From positions 17,602 to 81,601 of the forward strand of contig JABIKU010000002.1 of the NCBI GenBank assembly GCA_018654845.1: a DNA stretch of 64,000 bases. Direction: 5' to 3'. The position numbers and the translations under genes are program-made. Shown here one piece after another: positions 25,135-33,684 of the stretch (position 1 is its first letter; each line of letters starts with the position of its first letter). This stretch comes from Methanobacteriota archaeon (GTDB lineage: Archaea; Thermoplasmatota; Poseidoniia; Poseidoniales; Thalassarchaeaceae). Under the pieces are notes generated by a model. It did no database searches and was not told where the DNA came from. It saw only the letters and a program-made list of their open reading frames with translations.

Positions 25135-25461
25135 TCAGTTTGATTTCTCGCTACTAATCATCTCTTGCAATTCGCCGCTTTCATACATTTCCAGAGCGAT
25201 GTCTGAACCACCAATCAGTTCTCCGTGAATGTAAATTTGTGGCATTGTTGGAAAATCTGCCCAAGCACAAACCGAAGGTATAGCCCTAGGATCGGTGAGA
25301 ATATTGACGGAGGCAAATGGCACGCCAACTTGTTGCAGAACCTTTGCCGCACGATTGCTAAAACCACATCGCGGTTCTTCTGGCGTACCTTTCATAAATA
25401 GGACGATTGAATGTTCGTCAACGATTGCTTGCAATTCTTCTGGTGTCCAATTAAAACTCAT
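25135..25461 (-). CDS. Monothiol CGFS glutaredoxin (Grx4/GrxD type)
   Basis: A 108-residue monothiol glutaredoxin. The active site is PRCGFSNRA (Cys32), with KGTPEEP ahead of it, FPTMPQIYIHGELIGGSDI as the glutathione-binding cis-Pro region, and the usual C-terminal helix. CGFS proteins bind and hand on [2Fe-2S] clusters, usually with a BolA partner. The ATG at 25461 is chosen because GGAG lies eight bases before it; a GTG three codons earlier overlaps the bolA stop. The bolA gene is directly upstream, giving a BolA-Grx pair as in bacteria and mitochondria. Glutathione-like thiols are not general in archaea, so the cluster ligand thiol is an open point. Confidence 0.92.
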   Translation of the reverse strand: MSFNWTPEELQAIVDEHSIVLFMKGTPEEPRCGFSNRAAKVLQQVGVPFASVNILTDPRAIPSVCAWADFPTMPQIYIHGELIGGSDIALEMYESGELQEMISSEKSN

Positions 25462-25466
25462 AATAT

Positions 25467-25793
25467 TCACTCCTTTTTCTCTCTTCGAATATGAATTCCG
25501 AAAAATTCTGTTTCTTTCCCCTTATGTGGATCAAACTTGGTTTCTCCCAATGCTGTTTCTTGATCTGGAGTCATGCACTTTAGGTCAAGTGCGTGTACGG
25601 TATTTGTCACAATATACTGTTTGAAATGCGCGAGTATTGGGCGTTGACGTTGCAACGGACGTTGACCTTCATAAGATTGTGAAATTACTCTAACGTGAAA
25701 GTGATCGCCTGTTCCGTGTAAATCAGTGGCTTCGATGATGGCGCTTGGAACAACTTTGCCAACCTCATCAACCACCCACTGCTCTGTTACCAT
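25467..25793 (-). CDS. bolA: BolA-family protein
   Basis: A 108-residue BolA-like protein. Family landmarks are ATDLHGTGDHFHVRVISQSYEG (about 23-44, including the conserved HFHV that can ligate a cluster), QRQRPILAHF and VHALDLKCMTPDQE (the HALxLKxxTPxE motif). BolA proteins work with CGFS glutaredoxins in [2Fe-2S] cluster trafficking. The gene is immediately upstream of the glutaredoxin, with overlapping or near-touching ends, so the two are almost certainly co-expressed. A C-terminal extension of about 25 residues (FDPHKGKETEFFGIHIRREKK) is longer than in typical BolA. Confidence 0.9.
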   Translation of the reverse strand: MVTEQWVVDEVGKVVPSAIIEATDLHGTGDHFHVRVISQSYEGQRPLQRQRPILAHFKQYIVTNTVHALDLKCMTPDQETALGETKFDPHKGKETEFFGIHIRREKKE

Positions 25794-25861
25794 ACAACCT
25801 GTTGCTGAGGTAGGTATGTTTTGAATGCTCGCAGTAAGTTCATAGAAGAAGAAATTATGTT

Positions 25862-26563
25862 CTATGATAATATTCCGAGGGCATCATTGATTTCTGCAAG
25901 ATTTTCTTTGATTGTACCATTATCATTAATGAGGCCACTACCGATAACTGCCACCTCGATTCCCCACTCGGAAACCTGAGCTGAATTGTGATATTTGATG
26001 CCGCCATCAATCATCAATTTCGTCTTACGACCACCAGCAGCAATTTGTTCATCGATTGCCGTACGAAATTGTCTAACCTTTCCTTCCATTTCTGCCATGA
26101 ACGATTGACCACCCATTCCAGGTACTACCGACATTACAAGAACGAGGTCTAAATCGGCTAAAAATGGTAAAATCATATCGGCAGAAGTAGCTGGATTTAG
26201 CACCGCCCCTGCTTGACATCCGGCCTCTTGTAAATTTTTAATCAAGGCCGGAAAATCATCGACTGCTTCAACATGAGCAATTACCAAATCGACTCCTGCG
26301 TCGACATACTGCGGCCATGTTTCTTCTGCGTTAGTCACCATCAAATGGCAATCAATAAAAATATCCTTACCAACTCGATTACGCACGGATCTGATTAGAG
26401 CCGGCCCAAATGTAATCGTTTTATTTACTACCCAATTTCCATCCATTACGTCGAGATGAATCCACTCAATTCCAGCATCAATCGCTTCATCAAGTGTTTT
26501 GCCCAGCGCTGCATAATCGGCTGTCAAAATACTCGGGGCGACCTGCATCTTCGGCATCCTCAT
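25862..26563 (-). CDS. rpe: Ribulose-phosphate 3-epimerase
   Basis: A 233-residue TIM-barrel enzyme interconverting ribulose 5-phosphate and xylulose 5-phosphate. Motifs: VAPSILTADYAALG at the start, IHLDVMDGNWV carrying the first catalytic aspartate, DCHLMVTNAE with metal-ligand histidine, VMSVVPGMGGQSF forming the phosphate/loop region, LMIDGGIK with the second catalytic aspartate and VIGSGL at the phosphate-binding end. All expected residues are present. ATG at 26563 (or the ATG two codons later) is the start. Divergently transcribed from thioredoxin across 155 bases. Confidence 0.93.
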   Translation of the reverse strand: MRMPKMQVAPSILTADYAALGKTLDEAIDAGIEWIHLDVMDGNWVVNKTITFGPALIRSVRNRVGKDIFIDCHLMVTNAEETWPQYVDAGVDLVIAHVEAVDDFPALIKNLQEAGCQAGAVLNPATSADMILPFLADLDLVLVMSVVPGMGGQSFMAEMEGKVRQFRTAIDEQIAAGGRKTKLMIDGGIKYHNSAQVSEWGIEVAVIGSGLINDNGTIKENLAEINDALGILS

Positions 26564-26673
26564 TCGGTCGGGAGAGGTGACTACTTCTCAATCATTATGC
26601 TGGAGTAAAGAGAATGTTACCATTTTCATTTATATTAATTTCATAATGTTTTCTTTTAGAAATAGTGAAAGTT

Positions 26674-26688
26674 TGAACAAATTGTTCA
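26674..26688. promoter_or_regulatory. Inverted repeat upstream of thioredoxin
   Basis: TGAACA-AAT-TGTTCA, 6-bp perfect arms with three bases between, 40 bases before the thioredoxin start and downstream of an AT-rich TATA-like stretch (about 26628-26636, tttatatta). Its size and symmetry fit a dimeric repressor operator in the leader of trx. No regulator can be assigned. Confidence 0.4.
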
Positions 26689-26727
26689 TAGAACAGTGGT
26701 CATCCGGAGTGAATATAGGTGAGTAAA

Positions 26728-27045
26728 ATGGGAAGAGTAGTTAACGCAAGTGATGCGGATTATGATATGGTAACAAAGAGTTCCGAGTGGGTATTAGTCG
26801 ACTTCTGGGCACCATGGTGTGGACCTTGCAAAATGATTGCGCCATCTCTTGAGCAAATCGCTAACGAACGCGATATTACAATCGCTAAAGTCAACACCGA
26901 TGCTAATCAATTAAAAATGGGCCAATTTGGCTTCCGTGGAATTCCTGCACTGGTTCTCTACCATAATGGTCAACCTATAGATCAACAGACTGGAGCTTTG
27001 CCAAAGGCTGGTTTCGATGATTGGTTAAACCGCCACATGAAATAA
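26728..27045 (+). CDS. trxA: Thioredoxin
   Basis: A 105-residue thioredoxin with the classical active site WAPWCGPCKMIAP (Cys31 and Cys34), a PALVLYHNG-type cis-proline loop after GIPA, and normal length. It reduces protein disulfides in the cytoplasm. The ATG at 26728 is preferred because GGTGA sits five bases before it; a GTG three codons upstream is the alternative. It ends 2 bases from the convergent STAND ATPase gene. A palindrome lies in its leader. Confidence 0.95.
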   Translation: MGRVVNASDADYDMVTKSSEWVLVDFWAPWCGPCKMIAPSLEQIANERDITIAKVNTDANQLKMGQFGFRGIPALVLYHNGQPIDQQTGALPKAGFDDWLNRHMK

Positions 27046-27046
27046 T

Positions 27047-28594
27047 TCAGATTACTTCTGAAAGACGCTTTGCTCTCTCTTCATGGGGCGCGCCTACTTC
27101 ACGAAGCAAGCGCGAACGCAATGCTTCGTGTAACCACATTCCGTCTTCTAATTCAAGCATCAAGCCGCGCTCGAGCAAATTTGCTGGGGGCTCCCCATCA
27201 TACTCTGCTGCTTTTGCAAGAGCGCCCCATGGTACCGGACGGTCGGCAACTGCGAGAAGAGCGAGAAGGTCGCGGTGATCCTTTGGTAACACGTCAAGGA
27301 TTTCTTCATCGAGAAAACGAAGCCAATCTGCATGAAGTGTTTTACCGTATAATTCTAACAATTCAACTGCCAAAGGGTGACCGCCCGTCACTCGATGAAT
27401 CTCTTCAGCGGGTGCATCATCTGGTAAATCAAGAAAGTTAATCCACTCAGCAATTTCATTAAGAGTTAAGCCGGTTAGAACCAATTCTTCTACCCGACTT
27501 CTAGTATGGACATCGCGTCGGTCATAAAATGCTAAATTCGTTCGACTAATCAGCAATAATCTAACTGATGTTACTTCTGCTATCTGTAATAATGCACCGA
27601 AAAGATGAGTTCCTTCGGCTCCGATATTATGGACGTCGTCCAATAATATGAGTAAACCGTCCAAATCATCTTTGCGCAGATTTTTTTCATCGTTTAAATG
27701 AGCGATTAACCGGCGCCGAAATACATCCAAATTCAACCCAGCACCAGGTTTCAATGGCAATGATTCGAGAATCCCATATGGATCCTCAGCTTCACCTTCA
27801 GAACCAATTCCAAGCCGGTGAAGCAAACTCGTAGCAATACCCAATGGAGTGTCCCATGGCTGACAAGGATAATACATGACTTCTAGGTTTGGCGAAAGGC
27901 GAAGAATATCATCTACCCAATGAGAGAGAAGCGTAGTCTTACCACAACCAGCGATGCCGGAAAGCACGAACATTGGTGTCGAAGAATTATACCACGAATT
28001 GAGTCGTGATTTTTCATCTGTTCGTCCGTGAACCGTTCTGGTTTCTGGCGGCCGAATGTGATATGTTGAATGAGCACCTGACAGAAGTGTGAGTGAACCT
28101 GGTTTACTGGTTGGTGTAGATTCTGAGCGTATGATTGTGCCAAATCGAATATCACCAAAATTCAGTACGCCCTCATGTTGGGCGTGCATTAATACCTGTA
28201 GCAAAGTCAGGCCAGTTTGAAGATGTACAGCGGCTTTATCTGCACGGATTTCCAAAAGATTGCCTTCGCGCTCACGGATTAAAATCATCATACTACGAAG
28301 CTTTTCAATCCGATTTCTAGCCTCTGTTCGACCTTCATCAGTCAACTGCCAAGTCTTCTGCCGTCGCTCATCTCCTCTGATTGTACGAGTATATTCACTA
28401 ACGAGCCCATCTTGAATTAATTCACGCATTGTTCGGGACACATTAGGAGGATGAAGAGCACAAACTTCAGCGATACCCGGTCTGGTCATTTCGAAACTGA
28501 CCAGATAGTGATCCGCTTGGTGATCTTGTTCCCAAAGATGCAACAATACACGGTCGGCGACGGCGACATTGATTCTCACATCGCCCCTCGCCAT
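27047..28594 (-). CDS. STAND-type ATPase with N-terminal winged-helix domain
   Basis: A 515-residue protein. Residues 1-95 look like a MarR-type winged helix (ADHYLVSFEMTRPGIAEVCALHPPNVSRTMRELIQDGLVSEY). It is followed by a linker and a P-loop ATPase: Walker A GIAGCGKTT at 213-221, Walker B GLLILLDDVHN at 313-323, and a sensor-like LLISRTN. GGHPLAVELLELYGKTL and a C-terminal winged-helix-like part (LLALLAVADRPVPWGALAKAA) complete the arrangement of a STAND signal-transduction ATPase. It ends soon after that winged helix and lacks the long TPR or WD sensor arm often found in STAND proteins. Likely a ligand- or partner-controlled transcription regulator; target genes are unknown. Confidence 0.75.
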   Translation of the reverse strand: MARGDVRINVAVADRVLLHLWEQDHQADHYLVSFEMTRPGIAEVCALHPPNVSRTMRELIQDGLVSEYTRTIRGDERRQKTWQLTDEGRTEARNRIEKLRSMMILIREREGNLLEIRADKAAVHLQTGLTLLQVLMHAQHEGVLNFGDIRFGTIIRSESTPTSKPGSLTLLSGAHSTYHIRPPETRTVHGRTDEKSRLNSWYNSSTPMFVLSGIAGCGKTTLLSHWVDDILRLSPNLEVMYYPCQPWDTPLGIATSLLHRLGIGSEGEAEDPYGILESLPLKPGAGLNLDVFRRRLIAHLNDEKNLRKDDLDGLLILLDDVHNIGAEGTHLFGALLQIAEVTSVRLLLISRTNLAFYDRRDVHTRSRVEELVLTGLTLNEIAEWINFLDLPDDAPAEEIHRVTGGHPLAVELLELYGKTLHADWLRFLDEEILDVLPKDHRDLLALLAVADRPVPWGALAKAAEYDGEPPANLLERGLMLELEDGMWLHEALRSRLLREVGAPHEERAKRLSEVI

Positions 28595-28654
28595 CGCCTC
28601 TGCGTAGACAAAACAGGCATCAAGAGTTCGGGCATCTGTTGAGGTGGATTCAAC

Positions 28655-30526
28655 TCATTCTTCTGGAGCACATTGGGGATATTCTGTCTGCATCGGAGGT
28701 GAAAATAAATCATCACAATCGCGTTGAACGACAGATAAGCTTAGCACGCTTGTTGTATCTAACGCCAAAGTAACCGGTAGAATTGAAACTGGGCTTGGAA
28801 CATAATCCTCACCCGTTTGAGTAATAATCAAATGAATTCCATCATCAGCAGGAATTACAACATCCATCCCGAAAAATTCCATTTTTGCCACAACGGTTTC
28901 ACCGGGTGAAAGTGTTTCTCCGTCCTTTCCACCATCATGGAATCGCAAATCCATAACAGCATGACCGAGGTGCATACCAGTGCTTGCTTGAACCATTTCA
29001 ACGAAGAGATGGCCACTGGTTGCTAAGAGTGAAATCGTTGCAGTTACATGGAATGTCGGTGTGCCAACAATTCTCGTTTCATATTCAAAAAATGGACATT
29101 CCATACGTAATTCAGAGGTAGCAGTGACCGTTTCTCCACCACCTATAATCGAACAATCATCCATTGTATATGGCAACCAAATTTGGTCGAGAGGAGGATA
29201 AGAATCTTCGACTCGCCAGCCGCCTATATTATCTTGTATCTCAGCAATTAATCGTGGCTGAGGACCTTCGTTCTTTAGATAGAAATCAAACCACTCCAAA
29301 AGGTCATCAGCCCAATCCCAACGCAGTGTGAACGGTAATGCTTCAGCACCCCTGCCGCTGCTCAATCCTTCGTGACCACTTCGTCGGTCGGGGTAATCAT
29401 GCCCCCATTGGCCATACAATCCTTTGACATCAAAACCAGCATCTCGGAGAAGTTGATGGGTCGGGAATGCCATATGTGGATCGACATTCCAATCTTGCAT
29501 ACCGTGAACGATATACACTGAGCCGTTGTAATTCGCTAAAGCACGGTCGAGAAAAGTTCGCTCTTCCCAGTAATCGCTACCAGTCCAACCCAAATTATCG
29601 CCGGTAATATAAGCACCTGGACCCGCATAATAGCCCTCCAAATAGCCTTCACAAATATTTTCAACATCTTCCAGATCACCATCGATTCCGAAGTTTCCAT
29701 AGACGCCATTGTGCATTATCGCACCACGAGCTTCCATGCTGCCATTACGCCACATTAAGTCATGAGCGCCAATTAAACCAGACATCGGCACAATGGTCTT
29801 GAGATATTGAGAACCCATCGCTGCCGCTTCCCAAGGAGTCGATCCGTCGTATGATTTTCCGATGATGCCGACGGCACCATTTGAGAACGGTGCTTGACCG
29901 AGATATTCTACTGCAGCGTGAATTCCTTCCTGTTCATCATAGCCCATTAAATCCATACAATGATTTGATTCGCCTGTACCAAATACGCTAATCTGGGCAA
30001 CACCATAACCGTGTGGAACGAAATTTTCGATAAGAAAACGACCTAAGCGATCTGCGGGAGTTAGAGCATCTACATCACCATCATCATAATATGGGCCTAT
30101 TTCAGACAAAATCGGAACTTTACATTCGTCAGCAATTTCAGCTGAGTCATAATCACACCCTTCGATAATAGGTAACCACAATCCCATGTGAACTTCTGCT
30201 CCACCAGTCACCCCCGCTCCTCCATCAGAAACTGAAATTGCAGGGACTGGGATGTAAATCGAGCGAGCTTCACCAATTCCATATGAACCATTAATCGATA
30301 CTCGACTGAAAACATCATCATCGCGATAAACCAAATTTGCTCGGTTTTCGACTGCAGGAAGCCAATGTTCCCCCTCTTCCTCGCCACTGGTCAAAACCTC
30401 ACTGCCAAAGCAACCCGAAAGGGTCGGCATAAGCAGAATTAGAATGAGTAGCAAACTCAATGATTGGCCTTTCACGCGCTTCGCGCGTCTTAGACCACTC
30501 AAGACTGTTCTGATGTAGAGAGTCAA
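28655..30526 (-). CDS. Exported lipoprotein-like CocE/NonD-family hydrolase (S15 peptidase-like)
   Basis: A 623-residue alpha/beta hydrolase. The N-terminus has a hydrophobic signal segment ([18 protein letters not shown]) ending in a lipobox-like LSGC (Cys39), so it may be anchored at the outer membrane face. The nucleophile elbow is GKSYDGS with Ser225. [10 protein letters not shown] carries the acid residue and GQWGHDYP the catalytic histidine, as in X-Pro dipeptidyl-peptidase/CocE enzymes. The last third is a beta-rich jelly-roll domain typical of CocE. The annotated start is TTG at 30526; a GTG at 30475, just before the signal segment, is equally plausible. Peptide or ester substrates are possible. 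Confidence 0.83.
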   Translation of the reverse strand: MTLYIRTVLSGLRRAKRVKGQSLSLLLILILLMPTLSGCFGSEVLTSGEEEGEHWLPAVENRANLVYRDDDVFSRVSINGSYGIGEARSIYIPVPAISVSDGGAGVTGGAEVHMGLWLPIIEGCDYDSAEIADECKVPILSEIGPYYDDGDVDALTPADRLGRFLIENFVPHGYGVAQISVFGTGESNHCMDLMGYDEQEGIHAAVEYLGQAPFSNGAVGIIGKSYDGSTPWEAAAMGSQYLKTIVPMSGLIGAHDLMWRNGSMEARGAIMHNGVYGNFGIDGDLEDVENICEGYLEGYYAGPGAYITGDNLGWTGSDYWEERTFLDRALANYNGSVYIVHGMQDWNVDPHMAFPTHQLLRDAGFDVKGLYGQWGHDYPDRRSGHEGLSSGRGAEALPFTLRWDWADDLLEWFDFYLKNEGPQPRLIAEIQDNIGGWRVEDSYPPLDQIWLPYTMDDCSIIGGGETVTATSELRMECPFFEYETRIVGTPTFHVTATISLLATSGHLFVEMVQASTGMHLGHAVMDLRFHDGGKDGETLSPGETVVAKMEFFGMDVVIPADDGIHLIITQTGEDYVPSPVSILPVTLALDTTSVLSLSVVQRDCDDLFSPPMQTEYPQCAPEE

Positions 30527-30555
30527 TGAATTAAGACTAGTATCATACCTGGTGA

Positions 30556-32172
30556 TTAATCTAATCTAATCTCGGCACTGACGAATTTGATGTAGCGCTG
30601 TTCCTCATTCTCCTCAAACGGATGCGGGCCAATATTCTGCTGGTAAGCGATACCGAGACGAGTTCCGTCTGCACTGATCACCGTTTCGAAAAAATCATGC
30701 AAAGCGTGTGTATCTCCTTCAGCCTCCTCGTAAGCAGTTACTGTGTGTAGCGGAGTAGGGTCAGCGACAGAGAATACCCAAGAGTCATTTTCCTGAGGGC
30801 TTTGAAGGGCTCCAGCGTAAAGGAACCATTGCTTGCCAGCGGTATAATCATCCTCACTTGCATTTTGATTGAAATCAAGACCGTAAAAGGCAATAGACAT
30901 CACATCATTATCTGAAATTGAAACAAATGGATACATGCTTATTCCACGCTCAAAAGGAGTGATTTCCCAAGATGACCAGTTCAATCCTCTGTCATATGAA
31001 ACAGCGATCCACATATCCCATGGTCCAGTTCCACCATCTGGACAATCTGCCCAAATTACTGCAACTGTCCCGTTCTCGTTGGTTTCAACGACAGGGTAGC
31101 CTTCGGGGCAGTTTCCATTTCTCGGACCGAGTTCGATGGGAGTCTGCCAGGTGCCATCTGATGGGCTTGGACCAGTCCCCCTTCCGTAATCATCAGAAAT
31201 TCGAATTTGCACTGTTCCGCTGTTTGAATCAGCACTCTCTTGTGCGACGTAAACATAGGTTCCATTTTGTTCGGAGGCAATTGTCGACCAACCACCGGGC
31301 ATTGCATAACACTGGCTAAATGATGCGCCACCATTTTCTGAATGATAGTACCAGTAGCGACCACTATCTCCACTGCATTCAGGTGGACTCGCTCCTGAAT
31401 TCCCAAGGTAGTGAACGATGCCATCTCCTTGGGCAGCAACCCACGGTCTGTCATCAGCTGCCATCGTGTTCATTCGGTCACAAATGCCACCTTCGTAGAT
31501 ATTTCCACCATCGATGAATTTGTGCCACCAATTATCTTCCAAAGTAGTGTCGAGATAGTATATCACATCCTCTCCATCGACTGCAATATCACCTTCATCA
31601 CCGAGGCATTCCGAGCCACCGGCGAGGTAATTTGCAGTCAAATGATTGCCCGGAGTAGGATCGAAATTATCACCCGGGCTCCAAGTCAAACCTCCATCAT
31701 TCGAAATCCAAAACCAACTGGCCCAATAATCCCAAGATGTATCACGACCTTCTTCACACGCATACCATAATCCAAGATCTCCACCAAGAATTGGCCCGAA
31801 AGGAGTCGCTTCACCGCCCCAGCGCAGATCTTTGTGGGCGGTGATGAACATATTTCCCTCCGAATCCATAGCAAGGCTCGGCTCGTAACCGATACCAAAT
31901 TCTGGTAAATCTTGGCCATTAGATTCATCGATACACTCTTCCGCACGCGGCATAAAAACCGCCTCATTCCATTCAAGATCGAGGGCATTTCGTTGCCTAT
32001 CGTCATCTTTGATGATGAAATTCGTAGAAATCGACATGAGTGAAGCTGCAAGGACGATAGTGACGACAACAATAGCCGAAATACTGCCAATTACAAAGCG
32101 ATGACGAAAGAATGTGCGCAGATCGCTGGCCGTTTCAAAAACAGCCCAGGCACCCTCAATTAGCTCGCGCAT
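30556..32172 (-). CDS. Membrane-anchored BNR/Asp-box repeat (sialidase-fold) protein
   Basis: A 538-residue protein with a membrane helix at about 27-48 and a large outside domain. Asp-box motifs (SxDxGxTW-like) occur as [20 protein letters not shown] and [10 protein letters not shown], marking a sialidase-type beta-propeller. No sialidase Arg triad is obvious, so enzymatic activity is unsure; binding of glycans or a structural role is possible. Cysteines are numerous for the window, perhaps in disulfides. It is directly upstream of the CocE-like hydrolase gene on the same strand, with about 30 bases between, so the two exported proteins may be made together. Confidence 0.8.
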   Translation of the reverse strand: MRELIEGAWAVFETASDLRTFFRHRFVIGSISAIVVVTIVLAASLMSISTNFIIKDDDRQRNALDLEWNEAVFMPRAEECIDESNGQDLPEFGIGYEPSLAMDSEGNMFITAHKDLRWGGEATPFGPILGGDLGLWYACEEGRDTSWDYWASWFWISNDGGLTWSPGDNFDPTPGNHLTANYLAGGSECLGDEGDIAVDGEDVIYYLDTTLEDNWWHKFIDGGNIYEGGICDRMNTMAADDRPWVAAQGDGIVHYLGNSGASPPECSGDSGRYWYYHSENGGASFSQCYAMPGGWSTIASEQNGTYVYVAQESADSNSGTVQIRISDDYGRGTGPSPSDGTWQTPIELGPRNGNCPEGYPVVETNENGTVAVIWADCPDGGTGPWDMWIAVSYDRGLNWSSWEITPFERGISMYPFVSISDNDVMSIAFYGLDFNQNASEDDYTAGKQWFLYAGALQSPQENDSWVFSVADPTPLHTVTAYEEAEGDTHALHDFFETVISADGTRLGIAYQQNIGPHPFEENEEQRYIKFVSAEIRLD

Positions 32173-32248
32173 TAGCCATCCGTCAACGGTGATGTTCTAA
32201 GTGTTCGTTCATAGATGAGTTCATGAGCAGAGGCATTAAGCGATTCTC

Positions 32249-33130
32249 GTGGAGGAATCCAACCGACGGAAATTGCTACGCTTACAGCGTATGGAAGCAA
32301 CTGAAAAAGAGGTTTACCACCGCCTTGCCAAGCAACAAAGAGATCCTCTAAATGCTGCAATTCTTGAAGGAATTGCCCTTGAAGAGGAGCGACACGAATC
32401 CATAATTGCAGAAATGACTGATGAAACAGTAAATCCGGCTATGTTTCGGGTGTGGCTACAAGTCATTTTAGCAAAATTACTTGGATTGACTTTTTCTGTC
32501 AAAATGATGGAAAAAACCGAGCGGGATATCTCAGCAGAATATCGGAAACTCGGACTTCATGATATCGCTGATGAAGAAGATGCCCATGAAGAGAAATTGA
32601 TAGAGATGCTCGAAGAAGATGCTTTGCTTTACCTCGGAAGTGTGATTCTTGGGTTGTCCGATGCATTAGTCGAACTAACTGGCGCATTAGCAGGTCTTAC
32701 TTTCGCATTTCAATCACTAAATTTGGTCGCACTGGCTGGACTTGTTACAGGTATTGCAGCATCTTTCAGCATGGCAGCATCAGAATATCTCTCTACAAAA
32801 GAAGAGTCAGATGGACGCTCCCCGTTCAAAGCGGCTGGATTTACCGGCATAGCTTACATCATCACAGTATTCTTGCTAGTAATGCCCTATTTGCTCCTAC
32901 AAGCAGATGACCCGTTTCGTTACGGTCTTGCACCACATGTCCAAGCTCTTGGTTGCACACTCGGCATCGGCTTCGCTATAATTGCAACATTCAATGGTTA
33001 TGTCGCCATCGCACAAGATGAACCTTTCAACAAGCGATTTGCAGAGATGGCGGGAATCTTAATCGTTGTCAGCGCTATTTCATTCGGAATTGGCATAGCG
33101 CTGCGTTCTTGGTTTGGCGTAGAAATATAA
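32249..33130 (+). CDS. Ferritin-like/VIT1-CCC1 family Fe/Mn transporter
   Basis: A 293-residue protein combining an N-terminal rubrerythrin/ferritin-like helical domain (about 1-95, with EKEVYHRLAKQ and GIALEEERHESI carrying the ExxxxxH and EExxH metal ligands) and a C-terminal VIT1/CCC1 membrane domain with five expected helices (GSVILGLSDALVELTGALAG then MAASEYLSTKEE). VIT1 proteins export Fe2+ or Mn2+ from the cytoplasm by proton antiport, and the ferritin-like domain may gather iron. The start is GTG at 32249. It is followed by two exported proteins with acidic and haem features, which suggests a metal-handling cluster. Confidence 0.88.
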   Translation: MEESNRRKLLRLQRMEATEKEVYHRLAKQQRDPLNAAILEGIALEEERHESIIAEMTDETVNPAMFRVWLQVILAKLLGLTFSVKMMEKTERDISAEYRKLGLHDIADEEDAHEEKLIEMLEEDALLYLGSVILGLSDALVELTGALAGLTFAFQSLNLVALAGLVTGIAASFSMAASEYLSTKEESDGRSPFKAAGFTGIAYIITVFLLVMPYLLLQADDPFRYGLAPHVQALGCTLGIGFAIIATFNGYVAIAQDEPFNKRFAEMAGILIVVSAISFGIGIALRSWFGVEI

Positions 33131-33237
33131 TCGAAATACCTTCTTATTCATATTTTGACACAACACTCGACAATGTTGGATAATGTATCAACCCCTTAAT
33201 TTTATATCTACGAGGCTGCTGAGTGATATTGAGAAAT

Positions 33238-33675
33238 ATGAAACGGCAACAATTTGCAACCTCTATGTTAACATTAGCAATGATAACATTCGCAGGTCTT
33301 CTGATAATGTTTGTACCTGCCAAAGATAATGGCCAAGGAGCCGAGGGACAAAACTTAGGAGAAGTTACTAACCTTGATGAAACATCTTCTACGGACAACT
33401 CCTCTACTGCTGTATCTTCATCCAGTAATCCGGAAGTTTTCGACACAGTCATGACAGATCATGATGATGATGATTGGGATGATGATGATGATTACGAAGA
33501 TGACGAAGATTCTGAAGACGAAGAAGATGACGGCGATTCAGAAGATGAGGAAGATGACGAGGATTCTGAAGACGAAGAAGATGACGGCGATTCAGAAGAT
33601 GAGGAAGATGACGAGGATTCTGAAGACGAAGAAGATGACGGCGATTCAGAAGATGACGAAGATGATGAAGACTGA
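33238..33675 (+). CDS. Secreted Asp/Glu-rich repeat protein
   Basis: A 145-residue exported protein. A signal-like segment (residues 10-24, LTLAMITFAGLLIMF) is followed by a Ser/Thr-rich linker and a C-terminal half of almost only Asp, Glu and Ser. This half is built from an 18-residue repeat in which DSEDEEDDG alternates with DSEDEEDDE, plus a poly-Asp stretch. The DNA behind it is a near-perfect 54-base tandem repeat. Such polyanions bind divalent cations or salts; that is an inference. A GTG five codons upstream (33223) is an alternative start. It lies between VIT1 and a haem protein; only 9 bases separate it from the latter, so they form an operon. Confidence 0.7.
   Translation: MKRQQFATSMLTLAMITFAGLLIMFVPAKDNGQGAEGQNLGEVTNLDETSSTDNSSTAVSSSSNPEVFDTVMTDHDDDDWDDDDDYEDDEDSEDEEDDGDSEDEEDDEDSEDEEDDGDSEDEEDDEDSEDEEDDGDSEDDEDDED
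33508..33669 (+). repeat. Three copies of a 54-base tandem repeat
   Basis: Units begin at 33508, 33562 and 33616. The first two are identical over their whole length as read. The third is identical for about 40 bases and then diverges. Each unit is two related 27-base halves (gattctgaagacg... and gattcagaagatg...). The identity of adjacent units points to recent slippage or unequal exchange, so repeat number may differ among strains. Confidence 0.9.
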
Positions 33676-33684
33676 GGGTTTTCA

